64,000 nucleotides of DNA from Allium sativum (GCA_030737875.1 CM060925.1:479011514-479075513); one strand, 5' to 3'; positions 1-9,660 are shown, numbered from the stretch's first letter. The notes: generated by a model from the sequence alone, not told the origin. Made by a program: numbers and translations.

Positions 1-391
1 CGAATATCTCAAATACGGTAGTTAATTTGGTTAAAAGCTGACCGATTGGTGAACTAGTGGAAAAATTTGGGTGAAAAATGGGGGATGATATGGGTTTTTC
101 GGGTTTGATATTTGGTGAAGAGGAGGGGTGGCAGCGTGGGTTTTCTGGGGTTTGGCTTATAACGACAAACAGTTTGTCGTTATAAAGTTATAACGGCAAA
201 GTGTTTGCCATTATAATGTTACAACGGCAAAGAGTTTACCATTGTAACCTTATAACGGCGTACTCTTTGCAGTTGTAAACCCCCCTTGGTCTAGCCCGTG
301 GTTGCTTCCCTCTTCTGGTTGCTCGGCTCGTTGGACCAGTTGCAAAACAAGAGAGAGAATAACTGAACAGAACGGATTGTTGGTTATGGTC
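1..391 (-). mobile_element. Right end of a PMD-type element, cut by window start
   Basis: This stretch aligns throughout with 25102-25512, the promoter side and right terminus of the PMD element described at 21447-25512. Base 1 lies a few bases upstream of where the minus-strand PMD start codon would be. It holds a four-unit palindrome array (156-280) and ends in a terminus whose reverse complement reads GACCATAACCAACAATCC, followed by TTA (392-394), a trinucleotide of the PIF/Harbinger TWA target type. The element body lies outside the window. Family assignment rests on similarity to the second copy and to the Harbinger termini. Confidence 0.7.
156..280. repeat. Palindrome array 1 (TAACGGCAAA type), four units
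   Basis: Four inverted repeats of about 28-30 bp, each of the form TTATAACGGCAAA-N2-TTTGCCGTTATAA with small changes, lie about 30-33 bp apart between the PMD start codon and the element terminus. It is homologous to the array at 25275-25397. AACGG is a known core for plant Myb proteins. Binding here is inferred. Confidence 0.85.
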
Positions 392-454
392 TTATATGGT
401 TAATGTACGACCAATAGTTACAATTCAACAGAGTAGAATACTCATTATAGAGTT

Positions 455-720
455 CTCGTGATATTATGTTAGATTTTGTACAGTGACCGTTCATATCATT
501 GCAGTACGAAAAATGTTGGCATGTACTATTAATCTCGTGATATTATGTTAGATTCCCTACAGTGACTTTTCACATCACAATAAATGTTGGCAGTTACTAT
601 TAATTTTGCATACTGTTGTCATTTAATTCGGAAGAGACTATTGAATGACGTCTGTGAATGATGGAGACGTTTACTGGAATCCCAGCTAAGAATGATGGAG
701 ACGCGTCTTTACTGTTTTCT
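455..720 (-). repeat. Left subterminal repeats of Harbinger-A
   Basis: Two copies of a roughly 70-bp unit beginning CTCGTGATATTATGTTAGATT (at about 464 and 535) are followed by a stretch ending GGAGACGTTTACTGGAATCCC. The same units recur upstream of the transposase (3463-4105) and, inverted, at 9259-9600 in the Harbinger-B piece. This lies downstream of the GRF1 reading frame, so it is also its 3' region. Confidence 0.75.
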
Positions 721-1055
721 TCTCAGTGAATGGTCTAATCATGTCATACACGCATGTGAAAGGGTACAATGTACTTACACGGAGGAGTTAAAAAATATTG
801 TAGTATGTAATATTGTAATATGCAATATTGTAGTTAACCATTTCAATTCACGGAGGAGTTAAGACAAATGGGTCATTCCCAGGTGCCTTACATAACTTAG
901 AAGCTTACATGACTTGACAATTATAACAACTACAACAATTGAGCAATTATAACAACTGCAACGATGACAACTAGAACAACAGAAAGAAATTCCAAACCAT
1001 AATCATACAAACTACAATAGCTGAGCACACAAGCATCAAATTCAAACACATACAC

Positions 1056-1567
1056 CTACCACGGCCTAGGGAAAAGACCATCTCTAGTTTCACCGGCAAC
1101 AATCTTGCTCAAGCGTCTTATTTCGGCATGCGCTTCTAGTGCATACTGACGTCCATGTTCGCACATGGGAGGGTCAATCCACTACTTAAAGTAACAACAA
1201 TCAATTTCATCAGGATAATTCTTGTGGTCGTTGTAGGCTTGGCAGCCGAATAATCGACGACCGACATTTGTTTCAGTCTCGTCAACAACTACGACCGATT
1301 CTTGTCCACAATGGCAAATAGGGTTGGATCCAATCGTCCGTAGTGGCTCGGAAACCTTCCCTTCAAGTACAATTTCTTTTCTAGATCTTTGATTAACGGA
1401 AGGGGCATCGTCATTTGAATACGGCGAGTATCCGTATTCGTGAGATGGCTGAAACAATCACTGGAGTTGGACTGGACGTTGCAAGGCATATGATGACGAG
1501 TGTGCTTGGGACATGGGTTTCTTGCTTGCAGCTTTTTTACGGTTCACTTGGGTGCAGAAGAAGACAT
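1056..1567 (-). pseudogene. GRF1-A: GRF zinc-finger protein with ORF1-like N-terminus, broken
   Basis: Copy of the intact gene at 8437-8913. The start region reads MSSSAPK, as in ORF1, and the segment QPSHEYGYSPYS is also found in ORF1-B, so the first part of this gene and the ORF1 first exon have a common origin. The GRF finger follows (CHCGQ, then GRRLFGCQAYNDH and CCYFK), with the CxC, GRR, C and C ligand pattern of zf-GRF. Damage visible: CGA to TGA at codon 8, a one-base loss in the following A run, a stop before LFQPSHEY, and GAG to TAG after CCYFK. GRF fingers bind single-stranded nucleic acid in APE2 and TOP3A; the role in transposons is unknown. The terminal stop at 1056-1058 matches the intact copy. 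Confidence 0.8.
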
Positions 1568-1608
1568 TTTTTGGGTTGTACAAGTTGAAGTTGACAAGGT
1601 GGTGTGGT

Positions 1609-1745
1609 TGTGTGGAAGAAGGAGGAGGTAGGTTGGTATATAAGGGAGGAAATGCGACCGTTTAAGTAGCCGTTGTGGTGCAACGGCTATAAAATATAAC
1701 AACAAACAGTTTGCCGTTATATTATTATAATGACAAACTCTTTTC
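1609..1745 (-). promoter_or_regulatory. GRF1-A promoter with hairpin and palindrome array 2
   Basis: The order upstream of the GRF1-A start is: a C/T-rich leader, a TATA-like TTATATACC (about 1636-1644), a hairpin TAGCCGTTG-N5-CAACGGCTA (1667-1689), then a decayed two-unit AACGGCAAAC palindrome array (1694-1742). The same order occurs at 8100-8266, 25516-25676 and 31745-31926. Because GRF2 starts at 2134 on the other strand, the array may serve both directions. Confidence 0.65.
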
Positions 1746-2133
1746 CTAGAGTGTAGTCATGTCACTCTTTTTCAACAGTTTTAGGACCAGACTGTAGTCC
1801 TTAGTCCATTGTCTTGTTTGGGTCGTCATCAATATACTAACCATGTTACTCCTGTTTCTAAAGTTAAGAACGCATTTTCCAATGTAGCTACAGGATACAG
1901 TGCACAATATATAGTGGACAGTATACAGTAGACAATGTACAGTATTCCGTAAACAATGCACAGTATACAGTAAACATTACCTGTTCTCAATTGGTCTTCA
2001 CATTCCTTGTATTTTGAAAATGGGAAGTAATTTCCTTATGCAGTGGTAACTAAATCTCCTCCTATATATATCTAATATTGTTTCATTAATACCCGATCCA
2101 TACAGAGTCAAAAATATATCTTAACTAAGAAAA

Positions 2134-2445
2134 ATGCCAATTTCGTATCAATCTTCTTACAATTACACAGACCATCTCTCTGGACCATCAAATCCTAATC
2201 CGTCCACACCTAGAGAACCAACTGAGTGGTATATCGAAATGGAAGAGCGACACAATGTTAAGGTGCGACAATTAGAACTTGAAGCAGGAATGCATGAAAT
2301 GGAAATACAACATCAGTCCTTTGTCCTAGTTGGGTCGTCCTTGATATACTTTATCAATCAAAAGAAGATTCCGTACAGTGTTCCCTACAGTCGTACCAGT
2401 GACCGGTTACATCATTCTTTTTTTCGCTGCCGACACAAGCTTTGA
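2134..2445 (+). pseudogene. GRF2-A: GRF zinc-finger gene truncated by internal deletion
   Basis: Codons 1-60 (2134-2313) match the N-terminal half of the intact GRF2 at 25764-26288: the MPISY start, the block PTEWYIEMEERHN and the acidic/hydrophobic stretch QLELEAGMHEMEI. After that the sequence jumps to DNA that in the other copy lies about 260 bp beyond the stop codon (near 26560). The zinc finger, C-terminal coiled segment and 3' flank are therefore lost, a deletion of about 0.6 kb. The remaining frame to 2445 reads through former non-coding DNA. A TATATATA stretch at about 2063-2072 would be the promoter. Confidence 0.75.
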
Positions 2446-2603
2446 AAATCACAAAACGTAAATCAAAGTGTAGCCAGTGACCGTTCACACCATTACCAAT
2501 CTTGCAGCTATATATACATATGGTAACTTACTCACACCTTCCCGCACTCAAACAACTTCGTTCCCACTCTTACAGCACATCCTTCTATTAGCATTCACTG
2601 AAA

Positions 2604-3101
2604 ATGTCTTTGTGGTCATCGTCTACAGATTCCGAGGAACAGGCGTACGAAGGCATGAGGATACAGGAGCTTGAAGACGAATTCCAGTTCCTAAACCAAA
2701 TGAGACCGCAAACTGAACCATGGTACGAACAGATGAACGTTCAACCTCCACATGAAACGCTAGTACCACCTGTTCAAGTATCATCTGAACAGGCGGTCAC
2801 TCAGTCAACGCAAGAAGTAGAGTTCATCTGTGTACCACTGCATGAACATATAGTTGATTCCTACCCAGTTCGTTGCTACTGCGGGTATGCGGTTGAAGTT
2901 GTGGTTCGAGCTGAGGGCAACAATATAGGTCGGCGCATGCAGCGATGTCCAGCCTATCCAAATGGTTGCAATTACATGGAATGGATAGACCAACCTTTGT
3001 GCCCTCGGGGAATAGCCTATGCTAACGAACTCGAACGAGAGAATAGACGTGTTCGAAGTGATAATGACCAGCTGCGATTGAACTTCATGCGACTCCCTTA
3101 A
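2604..3101 (+). CDS. GRF3-A: intact GRF zinc-finger protein, 165 aa
   Basis: An intact single-exon frame. Residues 1-30 are acidic and serine-rich (MSLWSSSTDSEEQ). The middle is proline- and glutamine-rich. A GRF-type finger lies at about residues 90-130: CYCGYAVEVVV, then GRRMQRCPAYPNGCNY and EWID. The C-terminus (NELERENRRVRSDNDQLRL) is strongly charged with leucine spacing and could form a coiled coil. A TATATATA box at about 2509-2516 lies some 90 bp upstream. The relative at 26839-27336 has a stop at codon 4. GRF zinc fingers in known proteins contact single-stranded DNA or RNA; function inside this transposon is not established. Retention of an open frame while neighbouring transposase and ORF1 are broken is notable. 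Confidence 0.75.
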   Translation: MSLWSSSTDSEEQAYEGMRIQELEDEFQFLNQMRPQTEPWYEQMNVQPPHETLVPPVQVSSEQAVTQSTQEVEFICVPLHEHIVDSYPVRCYCGYAVEVVVRAEGNNIGRRMQRCPAYPNGCNYMEWIDQPLCPRGIAYANELERENRRVRSDNDQLRLNFMRLP

Positions 3102-3462
3102 GACTAAACGTAAAATGTAGGTTACTGAAGTTGCTAATTCCTACTTCATGCTTTGATTGAGCTACTTCCCACGTACTATCATCAGTTGTTGTGTGTTTAT
3201 AAACTATTGTTTCTTTATTTTTATTGTTGTATCTTTAAAAACTGTTGTATCTCCTTATCCTACTCTGCTTTGACAAATTACTCTCCTGTTTTATCTTTAA
3301 AAAATGTTGTGTCTTTATAAACTACTTCGCACGTACCATCGTGATATAGATTGTTAGTTATGTTCAATTTAATTTTTTAAATAGTCACTATGGAATTTCG
3401 TTAATAAACGATAACGTTTATTAAATAAATATGAAGGAATTTCTATATATTTGGATAAAGTT
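3102..3462. other. Spacer, no gene seen
   Basis: AT-rich spacer between GRF3-A and the transposase leader. It resembles 27337-27780 in Harbinger-B near its start (downstream of GRF3). I see no frame or RNA gene in it. Confidence 0.6.
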
Positions 3463-4105
3463 TATATTCTCCATTATCTCGTGATATTATGTTAGATTCC
3501 CTACACTGACCTTTCACATCACAACGATTGTTGGCATTCACTATAAATCTCGTGACATTATGTTAGATTCCATGCAATGACCGTTCACGTCACAATAAAT
3601 GTTGCCATTTAGTACTAATTTCGTATACTGTTGTCATTTATGTCGGAATTGACTACTCAGTGCAGTTTGTGCATGATGGAGACGTTTACTAGAATCCCAG
3701 CTATGAATGAAGGAGACACTTACGACCATATTGAAGGAAATACCACTACCTTACCTACAGCTGAAAATGACAGAGATATTATATTCTCCATTATCTCATG
3801 ATATTATGTTAGATTCCCCACACTGACCTTTCACATCACAACAACTGTTGGCATTCACTATTAATCTCGTGATATTATGTTAGATTCCCAGCAAAGACTG
3901 TTCACATCATAATAAATGTTGCCATGTAGTATTAATTTCGTATACTGTTGTCATTTATGTCGGAATTGACTACTCAATGCAGTCTGTGCATAATGGAGAC
4001 GTTTACTGGAATCCCGGCTATGAATGAAGGAGACACTTATGACCATATTGAAGGACATACAATTATCTTACCTACAGCTGAAAATGACAGAGTTATTATC
4101 CCAAA
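3463..4105 (+). repeat. Tandem duplication, two copies of a ~317-bp unit upstream of transposase
   Basis: Copy 1 starts at about 3463 and copy 2 at about 3780, both with CTCCATTATCTCRTGATATT. Each holds two ~70-bp subrepeats of the CTCGTGATATTATGTTAGATT type and ends in a GGAGACGTTTACTRGAATCC block and a TACAGCTGAAAATGACAG block. The motif is shared with the element's left subterminal region (455-720). Confidence 0.85.
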
Positions 4106-4182
4106 CATTCTTGCCTATACATATCTTTCCTACCTCTACACTCCGGGAGAACAACGAAACTAAATATATAAATAAGCAAGCA

Positions 4183-5514
4183 ATGGATTCAAATCTATAC
4201 TACCATTACTATGAAGTCATCAATCAAACCGACGATGCCGAACTAGAAATGGAGGAAGAGACTGAGGAGGAGCGGGAACAACACGCAATGGTTGGGTATT
4301 CCTATTTTTTTGCTGAAGGCTCAATGAACAACCGTCGAGGTAGTGTGCATGGACGGATTGACCGGCGGTATAAGAGAGACTACAAGGATGGACATGAAAG
4401 ACTAATGAGGAAATACTTCATCGACGATCCAACCTACGGTATAACTTTGTTCCGTCGTCGTTATCGTATGAGTCCGGCAATTTTCTCAAAAATTTATATG
4501 AAACTTCATCAGTCAAACCCATATTTCACTTATAGACTAAATGGAGCACAAGAAATCGGCCACTTACCCCACATCATAATTTCATCAGCGTTGAAGATAT
4601 TAAGGTATGGAACATCTGGTGACCAAATGGATGAATATTTCAGAATCGCTGCATCAACAGCAATAGAGTGTCTGAAAGAATTCTGTAAAACAGTTGTTGA
4701 ATAGTTCGGGGATGAGTATCTACGGACGCCTGGACCAAACGATATAAGCAGGATATTACGCAGGGGAGAAGCTAGAGGATTTCTAGGTATGATTGGAAGT
4801 TTAGATTGCATGCATTGGTCTTGGAAAAACTGCCCAACGGGATGGAAAGGAATGTTCACCGGACATAAAAAAGTGTCGTCAATGATCCTTGAAGCAGTAG
4901 CAACAGACGATTTATAGGTTTGGCATGCTTTTTTTGGAGTCCCAGGTTCATTGAATGATATAAATGTTTTAAAACAATCATATCTTTTCACAGAACTTGC
5001 TAACAGACTGTCAATGGATGTTTCATATAAAATTGGTAATATCGAACACAAAACCGGATACTACCTAGTGGATGGAATATACCCAAAGTGGAGAACTTTG
5101 ATGCAAGGATACAAAGTCCCATCAAATGATAAAGAAAGTTATTTCACTGAAAAAGTAGCTAGCTAAAGAAAGGACATCGAATGTACGTTTGGTGTTTTAC
5201 AAGCCCGATTTCATATTTTACGAAATCCTACTCGTTTTCATGATGCAAGAGTGCTTTCAGAAATCATGTATGCTTGTATAATAATACATAACATGAATGT
5301 GGAGTCTGAATGAGGCGGATATAAGAATCAAAAGTCTAATTATCCTGACATGTTTACGGGGTCAAATGCAAAACCCCATAAAGATGCAAACTCAATGGGA
5401 GAATATGTTGATATGGTTCAACACATTGAAGATCAATCTGCGCACTTCCAATTGCATGACCAGTTGGTGGAACATTTGTGGGCGCATAAAGGAAGTAATA
5501 GTCGGGATCATTAG
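4183..5514 (+). pseudogene. Harbinger-A transposase (DDE_4 type), multiple stops
   Basis: A 444-codon frame starting MDSNLYYHYY. It has an acidic N-terminus, the helical region RYRMSPAIFSKIYMKLHQ, then the catalytic region GSLDCMHW (first Asp), GSLNDINVL (second Asp) and DIECTFGVLQARF (Glu), the layout of plant PIF/Harbinger nucleases. In-frame stops are present at 4702-4704 (TAG), 4915-4917 (TAG, from TGG), 5164-5166 (TAA) and about 5311-5313 (TGA). The Harbinger-B copy has sense codons at each place. The protein would cut and rejoin element ends with a 3-bp target duplication. It is convergent with ORF1 (5875-8060), the usual Harbinger arrangement. Not functional as it stands. Confidence 0.9.
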
Positions 5515-5574
5515 TTGGTACTAGAAATTAACTATTAACTTAAATATCTCCTCAGTGTTGGGGCAATTCAAGTC

Positions 5575-5690
5575 GTGAACTATGTATCAGTGTGTAGTCG
5601 TGTACTATGAATCAGAGTACTATGTATAAGTGTGTAGTCGTGTACTATGAATCAGAGCACTATGTATCAGTGTGTAGTTGGGTCAATAAA
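5575..5690 (+). repeat. Short tandem repeat in the 3' spacer between transposase and ORF1
   Basis: Roughly two copies of a ~60-bp unit made of TGTGTAGTCGTGTACTATGA and ATCAGAGYACTATGTAT. Harbinger-B has a shorter version at about 29730-29800. The rest of 5515-5874 is AT-rich spacer between convergent genes. Confidence 0.7.
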
Positions 5691-5874
5691 TCTGGTTTCC
5701 AATCATATTGTAGATTGTATCATTATTTCAACAACTAGTACATAAACACTAAAAACAGGTCACAAACATATTACAATTCAACCCAACATATATAGCTAGT
5801 ATATAAACACCAACCAGTACATAAATACTACAAACAGTTCACAATCATATTACAACTTAAACCAACATACATAG

Positions 5875-8060
5875 CTAGTCCTTATACGAGCCACTACCAC
5901 TTCCGCTTCCTTTATTTTTTCTGTACTCTCCAAGCTGCTCGGTTAATAGTTCTTGCTGTAGAGGGGAAAGCTTATTAAAATCACATGTAATCATTTTAAT
6001 ATAATTCTTCTCTTGCAGCATAGCTTTCGTCTCCTCCAGCTTCTCTCGTACCATTGCTTTCTTCTCCTCCCGATTCTCTCGTAGCATGACTTGTTTCTCC
6101 GTATGTGCTTGTCTACGGAGCTCTCGATCATCCCTAACTGCCTTTTGGAACTCTTCGTTGATGCGGTTTCTTTGCACCAAAAATTGAACTCTATGCTCTC
6201 TTGTCTCCTTAGCTGAATTCTCCATTGTTTCCACAAATCTAGATAACTCTGCACCGCGTTGCTCCAGCTGAACTGACTTGGCTCTGCCAATAGGTCGTCC
6301 GTCACTAGTTCCAAATAAAGGGTTTCTTTCTTGCGAACTCGGGTCACTTCCTGGATAAGAATCAGAGTAATTCATCCTTCTAGCTTTGTTCTGCTGCTCA
6401 AACATGAAGTTGCTTGGGTTCTTCCACTTCGGCAAACTAGATAGAAGCTCGAAACAGTAATGAAATTTAAATGGATTTTCATACTTTTGTTGAAACGCCT
6501 TTCGTGACTCTTCAATCTGTAACACAAAGTCGAAATTGTATGAGTGTATGACATTTCTAACTAATCAATCATAGTATAGTAAGTTATTTTTTAAAGTAAT
6601 CTATGGTACTTACAACTTCATAAGGTGCAGCACCTCTGTGCTGCCTGTTCTGCAAGCTTGTCAGTCTTGCCAGATAGTTCTGACATGCAGCATCCATAAC
6701 TCTATAACCGCCTCTAAGTGACCCCCATGTTCTATTCCTCGCTTCCAACGAATTGTAAAACTCTACAACTCTTTCTCAAAATTTCTTACCTTTCATATTA
6801 TTCCCAACAATGATGTCTTGTGAAATGCGTATCCACGATTTAGCAAGTGAAACGTACTGCTCGGAAGTAAACTTACATTGTTTTTTTCTTCCATCCGCTG
6901 CTGTTCCTTCCCCTTCAGCATGTTCATCCTTAATATCTTCTATTCCGGGATCCGGCTCCGATTCAACTTCGGTTTGGTGTCGTTTACTGAAAATGTCGCT
7001 TAAAGACTTCCACTTCGTCTTCTTTTGGTTATATTCGGGACTGATAGGTGCAACGTATTCTTGATTACATTCTTCAAAATTTGTAACATTCGCATCCTTA
7101 TTTGCATCTTCCTCCTCCGCCTCCTCCGTTGAAGTTTCAACATTTTCTTCGTTAGTAGGAGAGACATACCCGTAGGGGTGAGCATTTGGTTGGTTTGGTT
7201 TATCCGATGATAAAAACTGCAAACCAAACTGAAACCGATAAAAATGAAAACCAAACCAAACCAACCAAATTAAGATTGGTTAGTTTGGTTGGTTATCCGA
7301 TTTAACCGAATTAAAAATATTTTAGACTTTATTTTCATAATACTAACTATAATTTGAAATAAATTATAAATATGTAATTAAAGTATTATTATTTATGACT
7401 CTTATGCTTTTCAAAAATGATTCTGGTACATAGTGATGATTAAAATTAACTTTGATAACCAAGCTAAGCTAAAACATTTACAATAATTTTGATAAATTTG
7501 AAAATATAATAAAAGTTCGGTTAATTTGATTAAACCGATAACCAAACTAAATATTTTTCTGGTCCGATTATAAACCGATCTAATTTCAAAACCGAACAAC
7601 CGACCAAAATGAATTGGTTCGGTTGGTTTATTTGGGTTAACCAAATAATGCTCACCCCTACATACCCGTACGAAAAACGACTTTGCAGATTTTGCGTACA
7701 TTCGCGGTCACGAACCTCGGTCTGTTGCGGAGTTAGGTGAGGTTGTTGACTTTGATCGGTATGCACCATCATTGACATATACAACGAATGATCATCGTAC
7801 ACGCCTACCACGGGCTGTCGTTGGTAGAACTATGCTGGGGCGGTAGAATGGATGGAAGGAAAATTAGGAGGAGCGAGCAGTTGGTACGGTGGTCGGTATG
7901 GATAATTTGAATACGGCGAGTAGCCATATTCGTGAAATGGCTGCAACGATTGCTATTGTTGGATTGACCGTTGCATGGCATATGACGACGAGTGCGGTTT
8001 GGACATGGGTTTCTTATTTGCAGTTTTTTTTCCGGTTCGCTTGGGTGCAGAAGAAGACAT
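5875..8060 (-). pseudogene. Harbinger-A ORF1 (Myb-like / NAM-associated), interrupted
   Basis: Two exons: 8060-6614 and 6516-5875, with a 97-bp GT-AG intron at 6517-6613. Exon 1 begins MSSSAPKRTGKK and has a Q/P/Y-rich region, an acidic region and a Myb/SANT-like segment (FTSEQYVSLAKSWIRIS, then NRTWGSLRGGYRVM). Exon 2 holds KWKNPSNFMFEQQNKARR, GRPIGRAKSVQLEQRG as in the NAM-associated family, and a long charged coiled-coil tail. ORF1 proteins of Harbinger elements bind element DNA and partner the transposase. Damage: TAG after QRSIQQ, another stop near 7830, a 488-bp hAT-type insertion (7173-7660), and a stop (TGA) replacing a Trp codon after MKGKKF near 6776. The start codon was chosen by match to ORF1-B and GRF1. 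Confidence 0.85.
7173..7660. mobile_element. hAT-type MITE inside ORF1-A
   Basis: A 488-bp insertion with inverted termini starting TAGGGGTGAGCATTTGGTT and ending with the complement, AATGCTCACCCCTA. It is flanked by a perfect 8-bp duplication, CATACCCG, at 7165-7172 and 7661-7668. Eight-base duplications and TAGGGG-type ends fit hAT non-autonomous elements. Subterminal DNA is rich in GGTTTGGTT/AACCAAAC and partly self-complementary. There is no coding capacity. The equivalent site in ORF1-B is uninterrupted. Confidence 0.9.
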
Positions 8061-8099
8061 TTTTTGTTGTTGAAGTAGTTGAAGTTGAGAAGGTGGAGT

Positions 8100-8266
8100 G
8101 GTGGTGTGTAAGAAGAAGGAGGTAGGTTGGCATATAAGGAAGGAATGCACTAGCCGTTGGGTGCAACGGCTATGTAATATAACGGCAGAGTGTTTGTCGT
8201 TATAAGTTTATAACGGCAAACTCTTTGCCGTTATAAACTTATAACGGCAAACACTCAGTCGTTATA
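8100..8266 (-). promoter_or_regulatory. ORF1-A promoter: TATA, hairpin, palindrome array 3
   Basis: Upstream of the ORF1 start (8060): a C/T-rich leader, TATA-like CTTATATGCC (about 8129-8138), hairpin TAGCCGTTG/CAACGGCTA (8151-8172) and three AACGGCAAA palindromes (8177-8266). It lies just inside the right terminus, so it may also serve as the subterminal binding region. Confidence 0.7.
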
Positions 8267-8279
8267 TCCACCCACCCTT

Positions 8280-8394
8280 GTCCAGTGCACCAGCCACAAA
8301 CGAGCTCCAAAGCAGCCACGGGTGACTGAACAAGCCACACTTGGTTGCTCCGTGGCTTGTTTAGTAACTGAACAAGCCATTGTTGGTTGTGCTC
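8280..8394 (+). repeat. Right terminus of Harbinger-A
   Basis: Sequence from CCAGCCACAAACGAG to GTTGGTTGTGCTC is nearly identical to 31955-32062 in Harbinger-B. It contains repeated AACAAGCCA / TGGCTTGTT motifs. The last ~16 bases are the inverted partner of the left terminus. It is followed by TAA at 8395-8397. Confidence 0.75.
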
Positions 8395-8397
8395 TAA
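8395..8397. other. Inversion junction trinucleotide TAA (left breakpoint)
   Basis: The Harbinger-A right terminus is joined through TAA to CACACTACC, which is the 5' leader of the GRF1 gene at 8437. The matching other half of that leader sits at 25516 preceded by TTA, the complement. See the finding on the inversion. Confidence 0.75.
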
Positions 8398-8436
8398 CAC
8401 ACTACCTTTTCAACTTCAAGTTGTACAACCCAAAAA

Positions 8437-8913
8437 ATGTCTTCTTTTGCACCCAAGCGAAGCGGAAAAAAAGGTGTAAGCAAGAAACCCCTATCCCAAC
8501 AGCACTCGTCGTCATATCCCTTGCAACGTCCAGTCCAACCCCAACAGTATTCAAATGACGATGCTCATTCCGTTTATCAAAGAGCTGGAAAAGAAATTGT
8601 ACTCGAAGGGAAGGTTTCCGAGCCACTAGGGACGATTGGATCCAACACTGTTTGCTATTGTGGACAAGTGTCGGTCGTTGTTTTTGACGAGACCGAAACA
8701 AATGCCGGTCGTCGATTTTTCGGTTGTGAAGCCTTCAACGACCACATGAATTATCCTGATGCCATTGATTGTTGTTTCTTTAAGGAGTGGATTGAACCTC
8801 CCATTTGCGAACATGGACGTCAGTATGCACTCGAAGCACAAGCAGAAATAAGACGCTTGAGCAAGATTAATGCCGGTAAGACAAGAGATGGTCCTTTCCC
8901 TAAACCATGGTAG
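8437..8913 (+). CDS. GRF1-B: GRF zinc-finger protein with ORF1-like N-terminus, 158 aa
   Basis: An intact frame. Residues 1-45 (MSSFAPKRSGKK, QHSSSYPLQRPVQ) match the start of ORF1-B (MSSSAPKRSGEK, PHSSSYAMQRSIQ). The GRF finger is at about residues 68-115: CYCGQVSVVVFDE, GRRFFGCEAFNDH, CCFFKEWIE. The tail is CEHGRQYALEAQAEIRRLS, possibly a short coiled coil. The copy at 1056-1567 keeps an extra QPSHEYGYSP stretch lost here. The gene has its ATG and about 40 bp of leader but no promoter: the sequence immediately upstream is the right end of Harbinger-A, and its own promoter is 17 kb away at 25516-25676 on the minus strand. It is therefore probably silent unless ORF1-A's flank drives it. Role unknown; nucleic-acid binding is the family expectation. 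Confidence 0.75.
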   Translation: MSSFAPKRSGKKGVSKKPLSQQHSSSYPLQRPVQPQQYSNDDAHSVYQRAGKEIVLEGKVSEPLGTIGSNTVCYCGQVSVVVFDETETNAGRRFFGCEAFNDHMNYPDAIDCCFFKEWIEPPICEHGRQYALEAQAEIRRLSKINAGKTRDGPFPKPW

Positions 8914-9258
8914 GTGTACGTGTTTGAATTTGATGCTGGTGTGCTCAGTTGTTGTAGTTTGTATGAGTATGGTTTGGCATTTCCTTCTATTCTACTAGTT
9001 GTCGTTGTTCCAGTTGTTTTAATTGCTCAATAGTTGTACTAGTTGTTGAAGTTTTTATGATTATGGTTTGTCAATAGTTCTACTAGTTGTCGTGATATTA
9101 TAGTTGTTTTCATTCTGTCGCAAGCAGAAATAAGGCACCTGGGAACGACCCATTTTTCGTAACCATTTCGTGAATTGAAATGGTTAAAGCACTGGTGGAC
9201 GACCCTTTTTTTCGTGCTGGTAGTCTCTTCCGAATTAAATGACAACAGTATACGAAAT
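8914..9258. other. GRF1-B 3' region
   Basis: Non-coding DNA with repeated GTTGTACTAGTTGT-like stretches and GACGACCC/CATTTTTCG motifs. It aligns reversed with 630-1055 of Harbinger-A. No gene seen. Confidence 0.6.
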
Positions 9259-9605
9259 TAATAGTAATTGCCCACATTTGTTGTGATGTGACCGGACACT
9301 GTTGGGAATCTAACGTAATATCACGAGATTAATAGTACATGCCAACATTTCATGTGATGGCACCATTTTTCGTTCTGCAATGATGTGACTGGACAATGTA
9401 GAGAATCTAATATAATATCACGAGGTTAATAGTACATGCCAACATTTCATGTGATGGCACCATTTTTCGTGCTGCAATGATGTGACCGGACACTGTAGGG
9501 AATCTAACGTAATATCATGAGATTAATTGTAAATGCCAACATTTCATGTGATGGCACCATTTTTCGTGCTGCAATGATGTGACCGGACATTGTACAGAAT
9601 CAACC
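9259..9605. repeat. Subterminal tandem repeat of Harbinger-B, ~97-bp unit
   Basis: Units marked by TGATGTGACCGGACA occur near 9283, 9381, 9479 and 9576. Each is followed by AATCTAACGTAATATCACGAG and GCCAACATTTCATGTGATGG. There are three full units and a partial one. The unit is the reverse of the CTCGTGATATTATG repeats at 455-720 and 3463-4105. Confidence 0.85.
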
Positions 9606-9655
9606 ATAATAACACGAGAACCCTGTAAACCGTATTCAAGTATGTTGAATTGTAA

Positions 9656-9660
9656 CTGTT
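9656..9660. repeat. Target site duplication CTGTT (left)
   Basis: Identical to 21421-21425, directly abutting the LTR ends. Confidence 0.95.

Larger units (their letters stand above)
398..8394 (+). mobile_element. Harbinger-A, PIF/Harbinger-like transposon with accessory GRF genes
   Basis: An element of about 8.0 kb. The left terminus begins GGTTAATGTACGACCAATAG at 398. The right terminus, read inward on the minus strand from 8394, is GAGCACAACCAACAATGG. The two share the ACRACCAAYARTT-like block, with a short gap between it and the terminal bases. Contents in order are GRF1 (minus), GRF2 and GRF3 (plus), transposase (plus) and ORF1 (minus). Its left flank is TAT, six bases from another element's end. 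Its right flank TAA belongs to an inversion junction, so the original target duplication is not recoverable. Transposase and ORF1 are both broken, so this copy is non-autonomous now. Confidence 0.75.
8398..9660 (+). mobile_element. Inverted GRF1 piece of Harbinger-B (continues at 21421-21440)
   Basis: This is the left end of Harbinger-B in reverse. It starts in the 5' leader of GRF1, runs through the gene and the 97-bp subterminal repeats, and is cut by the LTR retrotransposon at 9660. Its terminus, CTGTTGGTCGTACATTGCCC, is completed at 21440 and is followed by TTA. It aligns, reversed, with 398-1608 of Harbinger-A. Confidence 0.75.

Noticed and set aside
156..280. Palindrome arrays considered as a CRISPR-like array
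   Set aside because: There are no unique spacers, the DNA is eukaryotic, and the units are inverted repeats with short AT linkers.
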